From: Hirundichthys speculiger
Lineage: Eukaryota; Chordata; Actinopteri; Beloniformes; Exocoetidae
Assembly (NCBI GenBank): GCA_018398805.1
Contig: JAGFBZ010001895.1
Coordinates: 248,001-312,000 of the forward strand
Reading direction: 5' to 3'
Length of the DNA: 64,000 nucleotides
In this document: positions 12,032 through 27,000 of the stretch, in pieces
Layout: the number at the start of each line of letters is the position of its first letter
Numbering within the stretch: the first letter of the stretch is position 1
Notes under the pieces: generated by a model
Database searches by the model: none
Seen by the model: only the letters and a program-made list of their open reading frames with translations
What the model was told of the DNA's origin: nothing
Made by a program: the position numbers and the translations under genes

Positions 12032-15000
12032 TTATTGACTTTCAAGTGAACTTTATGGAAAATGCAAAAAGTTCATGCTGCAGTGATACAATTATATCAT
12101 GAATGTAGGGCATTTCAGTAAAAACATGTAAAGCTAATTTCTTAATCTCAAACAATTTAATGAAACAAAACCTATGAACCTGTGACTCTTCATGTTTCTG
12201 TGTCCTGTTGCAACCTGCTAATGACCTCCTCAGGCACGTTTCAAACTGTGGAGGACCCAGTCACTCTGGAAAAGGCTGATCAAGGTTAAGATTTGTGCAC
12301 ACACAAACATGCCTTCGTGTGTTTCACCATGTTTATTCACATGCATGTGCAAATACACACGTGTACTTCAGATACATACATATTGTCCTTCACTGAGCTC
12401 ACAAACAAACAGACTTTCTATGGACTTTTTAACGTGTACCCACAGACACACTCACATCCAAAGTGTTTGAGTCACTTCTATCACAACAAACTGTCCTGTA
12501 ACAAGGTGATCCTTCACTTTATTTTTAAACATGTTTTTAAGGTTCTTTTCACATGTAGATCATATTTTACTGATTCTTTGTTCATGGCTGAAACAGATTT
12601 CTCTGTGAAGTCTCTGAGTGATATAGTCAGCTTTGAGTAACTTCTCTGTATTTCAGTGCAGGGCTCTCAGCAAAGACATGTTTTCTATCACTCAGCTTGG
12701 GCTCAGTGCAGCCTTTCAAAATGCAGAAATGTTTTTCAAAGTGGAAATGACAGAATAATTTTATGGAAGCTGTTGCAAAATGCCCTAGGGACTACTGTTG
12801 TATAAAAGCTAGTTGTGCTCATGCTCTGATGCTCGTTTTCACAGACAATAAGGCAATAATATTTTGAAAGTCATTTGAGCTCTACTGATAAAGAGCTTTA
12901 TCCAAGTGTCATCTGAGTATCCACCTCACTGAGAGCTGTGGTTTTAGCTGAAGGGCACATGTAACATCAGATGTTTACTTTTACTAAGTAAAAATTGATC
13001 AAATTAAAGAAATACACAAATTTGAAAAAGATGAATGTTATTCATGAACATGCTAGAAATCCACTGAACTGTAATATTTTTCCATTCTTTCTACCAATTG
13101 AAGATATCTATTAAAAAAGTCTATTAAACTATTGAACTTACTCAACTTTGATGTTAATTTCATGAATTTTTTTTCTTTTTTATTTGGTGTTTGTATACGT
13201 GCATACGTTTATGTCCACACGTATGTGCATCAGTGCTTGTCCAGCTGATCGCCGAGCTCCAGAATGAGATGTTGATTCACTTTGTTTTGGATAACATACA
13301 CCAACAGGTAAGATAAACCTATTTACGGACATATAGAGATACACTTCTACAAATGTACACCTGCAGGCACAGGAACAAGCCCAAGGTTTTAAAACTTGTA
13401 ACAGCAACAGCATATCCTCATTGGGCTGTTAAGTAAACAGATGGTGTATTTGTCTCCCTCCTGCTGCTGTTGTGTCACCTCAGGGGGAGACGGGGTTGGA
13501 GTAGCATAACTCTGCAACCAGTGGAAAATAGTAAAGCAGTGTGTGCAGATGATGACAGAAGGGTATAACACCGGGTCTCATTTATTTGACCGAAATATAA
13601 CACGATAAGAATATTTTACACAAAATTTCACTACAGAAAAAGAAAAAAAAAAGTTTTATCTTTTTGTGTTGAATGAATGTGGCAGTTGTTACATATTCAC
13701 CCTTTCCCATTGTCTACTTTATGGATCTTATACTAAAACAGATGCATAACTTGCTAGATTCTTTAACCTGAAATTGTTTTTTGAATGCTACAGAGGCAGC
13801 CTAATACTATGGTAACGAAAAAAGATTTGTATTCTATATTATTTGGTGGTGTCGAAAATGAAAATGTTTTGAACAGGTTCAGCAGAGTGTTATCGATTCG
13901 TGATGCATAGTTACAAAGTTCATTTAGTTGAAGTGAAGAATTCTTTTCACTGTAGTTTCCAGCTGTAGTTTCCAGTTTTCATGCTTGCTTCATATTTGAT
14001 ACAAGGAGCTCATTTGTATTTTCAGTTTTTCTGGTCCCTAGACCTCAAGGTTTGAATGTTTTTTGAGCCTTGAATAACTGAATTTGCAGATGTTTTTTTT
14101 TTTTTCTAGGTAAAAAAAAAAAATCTAGCTTTTGAAATTTAATGAATCAGTGCCTGCTGTGCAGCGATGACTGCTCTAAATGAGGCAATTTGAAAATACT
14201 ATTGCGTGTGGCATAAAATCAGTGCACATGTACCAGGCTTTAAGAGACAGCTGCTTCTCTTGAGACAGTTTTTAGTTTCTACAACATTCTTCTTGTGGTT
14301 AGAGAAAACTTGTGCAGTTAAACCTTTCAATCAGTATTCCTCTGTATTATGTCTTTGTTGTAAATGTGATGTTATTGAGTATTATTTTGTGCATTATTGT
14401 TTAGGTGCGTGACCAGCTCAGTGTGAAGCGCCTCCTGCCTACATTCAGTTTCTTGGGGAACCTTGTGAGAGCAGTTCCTAATGTGGCCCACAGCGTTGTG
14501 ACTCGTTATGGTAAGAGTCTGCGACTTACACTCAAATGAAACCACACAGTGAAGAAGACAAGCCACAGGTTTACAGAGGGGAATGTTCGTTTCTGTTTTG
14601 TTGTTTTGTTTTTATATCTTTTAATGTTTTTACTCACCTTTACATTCCTTATCTAGAAGGATGCACTTCGGACAACTGTTGTGAATTATCAGGGTACTCT
14701 TTAGTGTCATAATCATTTTGACTCTGGGGAATTCTTACCATTCATAGAATTTGTCCTTTTTGCAGTACTGGACAGGACTGGAAATGTAATCAGAAAGTCC
14801 TTGACAAGCATAGATACTTTTTTTTTTTTCACGGAGTCAAATGGTGATCATCTTTATAAAGTTGGCTTTTACCATTTAAGTTAGTAAGAGCAAAAAGACA
14901 AGTACATTTTATTCTTACAATAAAGATAAAATAAATAAATAAATTGTTGATTACACATTTTTCTAACAGAGCTTTACATTTTGAAAGGAGGTCATTTCCA

Positions 15001-18000
15001 AATGTAAACAGCTCTTTAAATAACCCTGACCTCTGATCTTCTTGTGTTGGAAAGACATAAAACTCTTCTCTTGGGCATGTGTAGTGTGTCCACAAAAATG
15101 ATAACAGAATTTGGTTTGAGCCTGTTTTTAAAGATGCAGTTGAGATGACGTAGCCCATGATGCTGTTGTTGAGTGTTATTTCATATGCTTATCTAAAAAG
15201 AAATTAAAAACAAAACTACAGTGATGCATTTCTCCATGAGTACTTCAGAAATATAAGAGTTCAGTTTTCAACAATTCTTGTTCGGTGAACACATGGAGGG
15301 ATGGCCAACATTAAATTATAGCCTAGAGTACATTGATATTTGAAATCAATCTTTTTAGTTATATCTCAGGTTCACAGGGATGTTTGTGTCCAGCTTTGAA
15401 ACAGTCTTTCTCCAAAAGCGCCCTGTTGTATTTTCTGCTAAATTTAAAAAGTGAAAAATAAAAATGGTTGTACTTGATCAGTTTAATTTATTCCATTGTT
15501 ATGAACTATTAAGCTGCACTCCAGGTGCACGCTTCCCTCACACGGCAACTGATTTAATCTCTTCTTCAAGCACATGCATGACGTCTGCCTATTCACTGAA
15601 CCATTTCCCAACTCTTAGCAGGCATTGTTAAGCTCCAAGCTTGTGTGTGTTGGGAGGTGTTTGTGTCATGCCTGAGTACTTATCTTTACATTCATCTCAC
15701 AAGCAACCGAATACCAAATAAGAAGGCATCATAACTATTTTAGTAGGCTTTATGTAATCACCTCTCATGTGTTTGCATGCTCCCCTGAGCAAACACAGGT
15801 AGAGCTGAGTTTTTGTGATGCTGATGCAAGATGTGGGCTGCCATTATTGACTGTATGTGCTTGTCTGTGACCTGTCACTCAACAAGTCTCTGTGGGTCTG
15901 TTTGGACTAACAACAACAGCAGGGCAATGACAACATAAACCCATAGCTCCCCACAGATTTCATGCTTTCTCAGACTCTCTGTCTACCCATCTAAATGATT
16001 AACCCTCGCTCTTTTTTCCCCTTCTCTTATTTTCTCTGCCTTTTATTTTCTTTTTGTTTCTCCTCCCTCTTTTATTTCTCATTTGCTGTTGTGTCACTCC
16101 CTCAGGTTCTGACTGGAAAATGAATACTGACAAAATGTGAGCAGAAAGGGAGGATGGAGGATGAATGAGATAAGGAAGGGGGAAGGAAAAAAATGTTTTA
16201 CATCATTAGAGACCTGAACTTCAAATATTTAGTGATAAAGCATATGTGATCTAATTATAATGCAACACATTCCTTCTAACTTTAGGTCTTTGCAGAAACT
16301 TGAGATAAAGTGTATAAAAATTCTTAATCCCAACATTATATTTTATACATTATGTGTTGGAGCTTCTACAGAAATGGAAGCTAAAAAAGATGAATCCAAA
16401 GAAAGGTTTACTTAAGTAGTGCGAAGCAACTTCTATTCTTGGCCTTTTGCAGATTTACTCTTTCATCCTCCTTTACTATCATCACTCTCTTCTTTCCTAA
16501 TGCCTGGCTCTCATCTGGGCCATCCCATATATTCTGGTTTAACCAAACATGTCGAGTGATCTCTACTGCCTCATATGGGTTTGGATCTGCTTCAAAGAGC
16601 AGCTGGGTTTCTTTTTGGCTCTTGTGCTGTTGTCACCTCTTTCTTCTTCACAGACTGAGTCTGCCCTGCATCATCATGCACTTCCAGTCACATTGTATCC
16701 ATCAAGAAAATATCAAAAAGTCTATTGATGTTGAATACAAAAAAAGAAAAGAAAACTAAACACAAAATAATATTTGTTTATCGTGTATTTTGAGGAATTA
16801 CAAGCCATGTAATCAAACTTAATTTAAATAGGCTAGTTACAAATTTAGACCAAACCAACAGCGGGACTCTGAAAATGCAAATATATAAATAAATATAACA
16901 CAAAAATATAAAGGCAGCAGATTTTTCTCCATGTGATTCAGCTGCTGCAGGACCACTGCTTTTGTTGTTTAAGATGTCAGTTATTACTAAGTACAAAGGT
17001 CTGATGGCCTTTATGAAGCCTTCCCAGCCATCTGTCTTCAGTTTCATTAATTTTGACTTTGATTCGTTTTTTCTTGTCAACAAGTTCCACAAAATTTTAA
17101 TATGAAAGTTAAAAATAATTATAATAATTAATTATGTGGACCTTAATAGAAAAAACATTTCAAGTCAACAAAGACAATTACTATGAGTAAACTTAATAGT
17201 ACCTTAATAGTATAAATTTAATTAACAACCATGTAAATATTTTGTTCAGAGCAAAAAGCATTCTGAACAGCCTAAATTGAAAATTGTTCCATGTGTACCT
17301 CTGCATGATGCGACAGTCTGTTTTCAGTGTGTAACCACCCCACAGAAGACACAGCTGGAGATGATTGCACCAATATGTTGTGAGGTTGCCGTTTTAATGA
17401 CCCTTGGCTTGAAAACAGCAATTACAAATAAGAAGCTTGGATAAGACAAGGATCAAATCCCAGATCCATGAACAGCCTTCTACTAAGTCTGTAATAAGGA
17501 CATGCAGCTATTCCCATTGGCAGAGTCTGCACCCACAGGGCATATGAAAGGTAAAACATAGAAGAGAATTCTTGAATCAGCAAACATTTACGGTCGTGTT
17601 TTGCTTATGCACACTGCAAGTGAGTGAATTTGCAGGTTATACAAACAACAACGTGCTTATATAGCACCTTTCTGATCCAGTTTTATCCAGTGTTTATGAA
17701 GCCTAGGTTGGACTTATTGTTACCAATTAGCCTAAACAGCATATTTTTGGGGTGGGAGGAAAGCAGAGGACCCAGGGTAAACAAAACACACATGGATCTG
17801 TATACACAGGGAGAACATGCCAGCTCCACACAGAAAGACCCAGCTCAACCGAGATCCAAACTGAATCTTCTTGCTGTGAAGTGTCAGTGCGAATCACTGC
17901 ACTACTGTGCTGCCCGTCATGACGTAAAGGAACCGAGCAGCAGCTCCGGTTGGAACCATCACCACCATCACCAAACCTGCAGAAGGAGAAGAGAGACCAC

Positions 18001-21000
18001 AAAAGACAGCCAGTGCTAATGTTGTGAAATGATCCAGGGCAATCTTAAACTGAGATCAAAGAGACAGGGTGATGATAAAGGAAGACCCCCCCCAAACCTA
18101 AAGTAGCATATCTAATAGATAGTGTAAGAGACTACGTAGTTAAAGGCTTTATTAAAAGGAAGGTCTTAAGCCTAACCTTAAATGTAGAGAGGGAGTCTGC
18201 CTCCTGGACTGAAGCCAGAAGTTGATTCTATAATAGAGCCTCCTGATAGCTAAAGGCGCTGCCTCCCTTTCTAGAGCTACAGACCAGTAAACTTGCATTT
18301 AGAGAGAGGAGTGGCTCTACTAGGACAGTATCGAGCTATCTTTGAGATATGTCAGAGCTTTATTGTTCTTATTGTAAGAAGCAATATTTTGAAATCAACT
18401 CAAGATTTAACAGGGAACTAATGTAATGAAGCTAGAACTGGTGTGGTGTGATCTCTGTTCCCAGTTCTAGTTTATACGTGTGCTGCAGCATTCTGGACCA
18501 GCAAACTGGAGTGCAAACTAATTCAGAAGCAGGAAATTAACTTTACAAGGGGCCATTTCCACCCAGGTAAATGAGAAAAAAAACACGGCAAAATGCACAT
18601 CTGTTTTAATTGTATGGGTGTTCTTGCTTGATAATTGAGGTTTGGACAAAGTTACCTGTGTATCATCACAAAATAAATCAACATAATCATAATGATGATG
18701 TTATTGCATTGCATTTACATAGCACGTTTAAGCTACCAGGCTGGACTCACAGTCTGCCATAAAGCTGACTGACTCAATATGACAGAAATCGCTCCCTCTG
18801 CTTCTACAAGTACTAATGATACCTAGCCATCAGGTGTTTTATTTTGCACAAACTTCAGATCATATATAATATTTCTACTAGTTGCCTCTTTCCTAACTTA
18901 CTCTGCAGATTATTTGGTTCAATATAATTTTTAGATGATGATAAAGTTTAATAACAGATGAAACATTTCAAAACATGAAAGATACATATTTTCTGTTAAA
19001 TTCCTATCCTACTGCTATTAGAAGACTATTTTAGTTCTTTGCACTACAGTACCATCCTTTCCAATGAGATAAAAAGTGAAGCAATCATTTTGAGTACATG
19101 GATTTATATAACTATGTAATTTACTATAGCGTCAAGTACTTGAAAGCTCTTGTGAAGTGCTAGAATTTTTCCTGGGAAAACATGCATGAACCTTGGGCCT
19201 ATTAATGTTTTTATCCTCCTTTGCCAACTCTCTTTTTTATCCATTGATCCATTGTATTCCATATAATCATTCTTACACTCGGTCATCTTTTTTTTTCCTC
19301 CTAATTTTGGCTACATCATTTTCTTTCAGAACTAAAGTTGAAAGTCAACTGCACTTTTTCCTCAGTGGCTTCCTCCTCTTTGATGTTGGCATCCAATCGT
19401 ATCTCCTTGTCATCCATGTCTCACCTCAGTTACCCTTTTAAGAGGTAAAAATAAAAGTTGAAGCCAAATACAACTCAGTGAAAAAAGCTGCATTTTAGAA
19501 ACTGCTCAATAAGAAGTGGTCGTTTAAATCAGTTTAGACACATTATTTAGTGTCTGGAGCAAGTGTTGTAAGGGAGAGGGCAATCACAGTCACTTCCCCC
19601 TTGCTTTGTCAGCACTATCACTAATCTCTGAGCTGTAGTCCGCAGATAGCCATTGGCAGCAGCACTGAAGCAGATGGCTTGTGTGTTAACTGCCAGACAG
19701 CATGCTATTTGCCTAATACAAAGTAATGATCATTATGCCACTATTTGCAAGAAATGTTCACAGCAATAACTTGGCACAGTTTCTGGAGTAAAAGTAACTG
19801 TCTAAAAACATATCAATATGAATATGAATAAAAACTCCCACTGAAAACTAAACTGTTTCATTCACATTAATGGCTCAGATTTCACACCATGGAAATTACA
19901 ATAGAGATTACATTAAATATCACTACAACTCATTTTCCTGATATTGTCAATGTCTCCAACTCAACAGATTAAACCTTACCACAAGTTAAAGGAAAGGTAA
20001 TCAAATAGCTGTCATCTCAAAAGTTTGGATACTCTGTAAAACATCAACAGTAACAGAATGCAATGATTTGAAAATCTCATAAACTCATATTCCCAATACC
20101 ACATAACAAATGTTAAAACTGAGACTTTTTAGTTTCATGGAAAATATTAGCTTCTTCTGACTTTGATGGCAGCAACACATCTTAAAGTCAGAACAGGGGA
20201 ATGTTTACCATTGTGTATCACCCCCTATTCTTTTAACAACTTCCTGTAAACATCTAGGAAGTGAAGGGACCAGTTGCCAGAGTTTTAGGACAGGAATGTT
20301 GTCTCATTCTTGTCTAATGCAGGATTCTAGCTGCTCCTGAGCCTTTGTTGCTGGATTCTTCATTTCATGACTCGCCAAATGTTTTCTATTGGTGAAAGGT
20401 CACTTCAGCACCTCTGCTCTTCTACTGCAAAGCTGTTCTGCTGCAAACTGTTGTGATGGATCCGGTATGTAGTTTAGCGTTGTCTTATTGAAATATTCAA
20501 GGTCTTTCCTGAATGAGACATTATCTAGATGGAAGCATATATTGCTCTAATGTGTAAAGATGTGTAAAGCTGCCCACACAGCTTTTGCAGGCTTTTGAAC
20601 TATCGACTGATAAAAAGCTGGATGGTTCCTCTCCTCTTTAGTCTGCAGTTTCAATTTTCCAATTTTGATTAATTTGACCACAGAACAGCTTTCCATTTTG
20701 CCATTTTAGATGAGCTTTGGTCCAGAGAAAAAAGCATTTCTGGATTGTGTTCACATATGGTGTCTTCTTCACATGATACAACTTTAACTTGCATTTGTGG
20801 ATTACACAGTGAACTGTGTTCACAGACAGTGATTTCTGGAAGTGTATCTGAGCCCATGCAGTGATGTCCAGTAGAAAATCATGTCTGTTTCTAATGTGGT
20901 GCGACTTTAGGGCCCGAAGATCGCCCGCGTCCTGTGTCCTTTCCTGTTTCTCTGAATCTTTGGATATTATGTACTGTAGGTGGTGGGACCTTTAATCTCT

Positions 21001-24000
21001 TTGACATTTTACATAGAGGAACATTTTTCTGAAATTGCTCCACAATTTTTAGATGCAGTTTGTCCCAGATTGGTGAACCTCTGCCCATCTTTCACATCCA
21101 AGAGCCTCTACCTCTCTGAAATGCTCCTTTTATATCCAGTCATGTTACTGACCTGTTGCCAATAAGAATTCAATCCAGTCCATCCAGAATCGAGTCCGTC
21201 CTTCCATCTTATGTATCCATAACCCGGTATATCCCAGGATATCTCATCTCTCACTGTATGGGCTGGTTGGCAGCCCAGCTTTTGAGCTCCAATTAACCTT
21301 ATAATATTATGTCTAGGGAAAAAGAATATGAGGTTTTAAATGCATTCCCCAGATGTTGCCATTTTTTAAAACCCCGGGTCCGGTTCTTTTGCCATTTTTA
21401 ACTTTTTTTGCAATGTTTGTTTCACAATATTACTGTCAATTCTTCTCTTGATATCTTTTTCATTTGCTGTTGTTTTTCACTTTCTCAAGCACACTTGTTT
21501 TGTCTCCTGACAATTCATTGATTTATGCAATTTATCTTGATTTACGTGACAAGATTTTTATGTATTTTAATCAATGATTTACATTAATATGCATGTTTAT
21601 CTGTTGTTGAAGGAGTGTTTCAGGATTGTTTTTCTCATTTTTGTTTACCAGTGCCCTTCCTGGACCGCCTGTGCTCATTCTTGCTTTACCCAGATGAAGC
21701 GGTGAAGACTTCAGTAATGTATGTTTGGCTCCAGCTGTTTGGGACACCTGGAGAAACAGCAGTCCAGTCTCTGCCCACTGCCTCCAGGGACAGATTGTGC
21801 ATCCTTTTGCTGCAGACCTTGACAAATGCCAGTGGAGAAAAACTCATCAAAAATTGTGCTGGTGAGAAAAACACCCCCTGTTTTGTTGATTTATTTGCCT
21901 TTTACATGGGTAATCCAACAAATAAATAAATAGATTGACTGTTCAGTTATGGAATACAAGATCATTAACTGTTGATCAGTGAAATCTCTATGTGCAGAGT
22001 TGGAAGAGTATTTTGCTTTTAAAACATCAGGTTTTGTCAGTTCTCATAAACTTGGAGCAACACAGTGTTAAACAACATGTTCACATCAAATTTTAAAAAA
22101 CAATTACATTTTTTAGTTTCAATATTAGGTATGTTAGCATTTGTACTATTTTAAAGCAAATATTTCATAAAAATGAAAATGTGGTTGAAGCAGTTCTAAA
22201 TTTAAACCAGTTTCTGCCATAAAAATAATATAACTGAAGGGCTCAGTGAACTCAACACTTTTGTGTGTGATACTTTGACAATACGCCTTTAAGATGACAG
22301 ATTTATGTACAATGTGAAGAATATCAATACCTTAATAGCTTTTTTTCTTGCAAAAGTGAATGCAAAATCAATGATAGAAGAAAACCTGAGGATCTTATCA
22401 GGTTTCGTGCATTATTTATATATAGATGCTATGTATCACTATTCTGTATGTGTAAAACAGAATTATTTATGGGTTACAACGTGAATGTTTGCTCATTTTA
22501 AGATATTTGAACCATGTCATGTCTGTTTTTACAACGTGTTTTTCATCCGTTAGGCCTGCTCTGGCAGCTAGTGCAGCTGAGCGAGGCAGTGTCAGTTCTG
22601 ATGAACAGCCCAGGCACTCAGATAATGTGCGATGAGAACCAGGACATCCTTGCCAACAACAGCCAGATCCTGACTCAAAACCAAGAGCAACAGCCCACTG
22701 ACCACTGCCCTCTGCCTCTCTTGCTGAAAAAGGTCTCTGTCTAAACATCCTGCTCCCACTCTCTAAGACCCGCACTCTGGTGCTGATCATAATCAAAACA
22801 AAAAGCTCTCGTCCTGGATAAATGTGCCTTTCAATAGGGATTCAGTGGGGGGGTTTTACTCTGGACAAATATTTGCGTTTCATGTCTGGGAAATCAGTGT
22901 GTGGATTATATTTTGTTGGATTTTCTCAGTGATAACTTGCTGTACAGCTCAGCTCATGACGTCCGTTTGTTTAAATAACCAGATTGAGGTGTGTTGCTGT
23001 GAAATTAAACTCTTAACTAAATTATTTTGTAAAGTGGACAAATTCTGTCCCAAAACATAATAAATCCCGTTAAATGAATTGTGTGTTTTTACCAGCACCA
23101 GCCAAAGCATTGGCTGTATATATCTGAAGGACAGGCCCCCATGACATCACCCATGTCACATGTGAATTGCTACTTTAAAGCCACAAGTTTGGCACTCAGC
23201 TGTTGCCATGTTGGTCTTTATGGAGACAGAGATAACCATATTTGGGCATGAAGGTTGATCCTTGAAAGCTTATTTGAGAAAAGACTGTTTTTTGAGGTTT
23301 TCATATCAATTAAATAATTGTATTATTTTCTGAATGACCATATGCACACTAGTAATAGTGTGCATCTCTTTGTGCCTCAACTCATCTCTTTGTGCCATAG
23401 ACATTTCTTAGTAAACATTGCAGTGTTGCTCAGATATTACAGGTTGTATATGTGGGCTTGTGGTGTTGAGACTAGTGAATAACACTCAAGGTAAGAGTAT
23501 TAAAGCAGCTGTGCAGCTCACCGCTTCAAATATGTCCTGAATATGATGTGAGAGAACTCATAAGAAACTTGGCAGTGTTGAAGTATTTGAGTGCCAGGTT
23601 TTTGAAAGAATCAAAAGATCCTCATAAATCCCATAAAAATTGTCTTTCAGTTGCTGCTGAGTGGTGATGAAACATTGCAGGTGACCAGTGTGAAGTGTAT
23701 TGCAGCCATTTTGGTTCACTCCCCCAGTCAGTACAGTGTTTTCTTCATTACGGCTGATGTACCTGGTAACACATGAACGTATACACACACAACAAACACA
23801 CCATTGATTATATAACGCTATAATAGTGTTACTTTTATGTTTCCACTAAGAATTACAGAATACATAAATCTGTTCCAAGGTTAATATTGCTATCATATTT
23901 TATATGTATAGTGAAGATACAGAAGGAAATTATTGTGTAGCAATATTGTTCCCAGAAATATGTTTTTATCCTTATTTGTTCACTCACCAAGTGTCTCTTT

Positions 24001-27000
24001 CCTGTTTCCATCTCTTATAGAGTTTCTGTTTGACCAGCTGGCCTGCAGTAGCAATGAGATGCTGCTGTGGTCCATCTACAGTTGTTTAGTGCTGCTAACT
24101 GAAGACCCACACTTCTTCGACCAGTGTCACTCCATCTATGGTGAAAGCACTGACTGCACATTTAGATAGACAACAGGTTACCAATTTCTAGAACAAAAAT
24201 GAAGCCCATATACCTTGGAAATGTTATTGCTATGCAGACTGTAGTTGCTGATTATGTAATCAATGCAAGATGGCAGCATTCATTTCCAAGGTCTTCACTT
24301 CTCAGGACCCTATATCAATAAGCATGCGCATCAATAATGTGTGTGACATGTGTTTTGGACTTTATTAAAAAAAAATAGTTGTTAGATAATCAATGGCAAA
24401 AATGCCCTGAAAGCTTACAGAGAGCAGTCTATATTGTGTACATTTTCTTGACAGTACAAAATATTTTATTAAGTCCTCCAGTGTAAAAGGTTGTATCTGC
24501 TCTGAGTGTTACTGTCAGTGAATTTAAATAGCACAGTTTCCTAATGGATGGTAGTGTTTCAGCTACACAGTGGAATTATTATGTAACAAATTATAGTTGT
24601 TTTTTTTTTTTGTTTAAGATGGAAAAATGGTCACAAAATGCTTGTTTGACAATAATATGAGAACTACGGACCTGTTAAGGTCATTTCTCGTAAAGATTAT
24701 CATTTTCATAAAATACATCAGACATTTCATTTTTTTTAAAGAATATGTTTGAAGCTTCATTTAACAAACACAAATATGAAGGAAATTGCTTTGTGTGTCT
24801 GACAAACTAACACCATTGGAATGTTTAAACATATTCAGAATCCAGTAATACACTCAATAAAACTTGGAAGACAGGCAGAGAAAGGCATGTTTAGAGAATA
24901 TGAAAGCAATTTTTCAGAGAAATTTTACAATCCACAAATAATGGGTATGAAAACAGCCTTTAACAAAGGATAGATGCTTCTATGGATAGAACTACATGTG
25001 TGAACCTAATTGGACTCTGCACATGTGCACAGTCCCGATAGGTTCATGCACCTAGAAGCCATGTAGCAACCTTTACTATTCACTTTAGATGAATATCTGC
25101 AGTGTATAATGTTGTGAAAAGATTTGGGGAGTCTGGGGAGAGAAAGACCAAGGATGGTAAACCACTGTTGGATGGATGTGACCCTTGGGGTCTCTGATAG
25201 CACTGCATGAAAAACTGTCGTGTCAACATGATCAGGATGTTGATAAAGGGTCTCAATCCTTCCAAAGGCAACCTTGGAAAATGATTCTCTTTTGACAGAG
25301 TTCACTGCTGTATCTAGAAATGTAATCTGAAACAGTCTCATGTATGGAGAAAAACATACGTCAAGTCAGCTCTGAAGCACAGCTGAATTTTCTGAGCACA
25401 AGTTTATCACAAATTGACAGAAAAACAGTTAACACGTTATTTCGTAAAGTCTGTTAGATTTTTGCTTTTCAGCTTGCTTTTTAGAAAAATGCGTGTCAGG
25501 TTAAGGGTGTCATCAGTGCCCATGGCATTGTTGACTTGGATATATGAGAAAGTAGCGTTGATGCAGATGTGTGCATTGGAATTTTGGAGGCATATGCTCC
25601 TATCAAGGAGGCGTCTTTTCCCAGGAGGTCCGTGCATATTTCAGCAAAAAGTGTCAGACCTCATCCTGCGTGACTGACAACCGTGTAGCTTCATAGGCAG
25701 AATCTGTGCTTGACTGTCTCCTTTTTTAAATATATATTGAATCATGAAAAGGAAAATCAGACAACACCGGCTGAATATCAAGCAGATGAAATTTTGTATT
25801 GAGGACAAATGGATACAGACTCCTCACAAGACTATAAAAATTGGTATCCTTTGGTCCAAAATATAATTGTTCAGGGGAGAACACTTTTTAAACATTTAAT
25901 TTGTTATGGTGTCTGGGTGTCTATGGTGTCTACAGATTCAATTTTTAACTAAAAACTTCCCAAATTATTTGGCAATTGGGATTGAATAATAAATGAATGT
26001 TTCATGTTTTTCTGACTGCGATGGACTGGCGACCTGTCCAGGGCGTACCCCTGCCTTTCGCCCGTAGACGGCTGGGATAGGCTCCAGCAGATACCCGTGA
26101 CCCTTCAAGGATGAAACGGGTATAGAAAATGGATGGATGGATGTTTTTCTGACAAAAACATCAGTATTCATCAACATTTTTCATCCAGATTTTAAAAATA
26201 AAAAGATCCAATAGACAAATCAAAATGACCAGAGAAGTTTTTCCAATTTTTCTATGTTGTGATATGTTTTTAAAAATGCTTCAAATTCACTTAACTTTTG
26301 GATGGAAACGTAGCTTATATGTGTGTAATTGTATTCCTTTGAAGTGCCCTGTGACAGTGGATTTTGCATTTCAGGCATCATTGTTCCTGGAGCACTTTAT
26401 GAAATAGTTTGAAAAACGCTTGCAAGTACAGAGTCAGTTTGGCAGTACAGAGCATCTGCTGTGACCACTCCTCATTACAGCAGCTTCTATATGGCAGTAA
26501 ATTATAGCCATGTATCACTGCAGCTGTTTAACATGCGCAAGAGAGGGAGAGGGTATTAGTATTTTGATTTATAACATTTATAAGCATGTCAGTCATTTTA
26601 ATGCAGAATGTTGTTTCAGTCTGTAGTTTACAAGATATTAGACATCAAAACACTTGAGCAAGATGAGATCAGTGTTGGGTGGGGGGGTTGGGGACACTGT
26701 CCAGCTGCTCATGTACAAAATTGAATCACATATTTCTTGAAGCAGAGTGTGTTTGTGTGTGTGTTTGTGGTGTGTGCCAGGTATTGAGTCCCTGGTGCGC
26801 AGTCTGAAGGAGGCTTTGCAGCTGACCATTTTGGAAGTCCCAAAACAAGGTTTTCTGCTCCTCACTCAAATACTGGAAAGGTGGGACTTTTAACTTTTTT
26901 ATCCTTTTTTTTCTTTCTTTACTCTAACTGTCCATGTGCCTAAAAGACTGAACTGAAATGAGTGTTTTTACTCACTGCTCCTCAGATTCTATAGACATGC

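Larger units (their letters stand above)
14511..21651. other. mei1 intron 5 (7.1 kb), old repeats
   Basis: No exon found. Recognised inserts are listed separately (17640-17925, 18045-18510, 20010-21170); the remainder is AT-rich without recognised features. Confidence 0.5.

Noticed and set aside
25006..25341. 111-codon minus-strand ORF in mei1 intron 9
   Set aside because: Probably a decayed transposon, but no motif I can name; not called as a gene or as a family.
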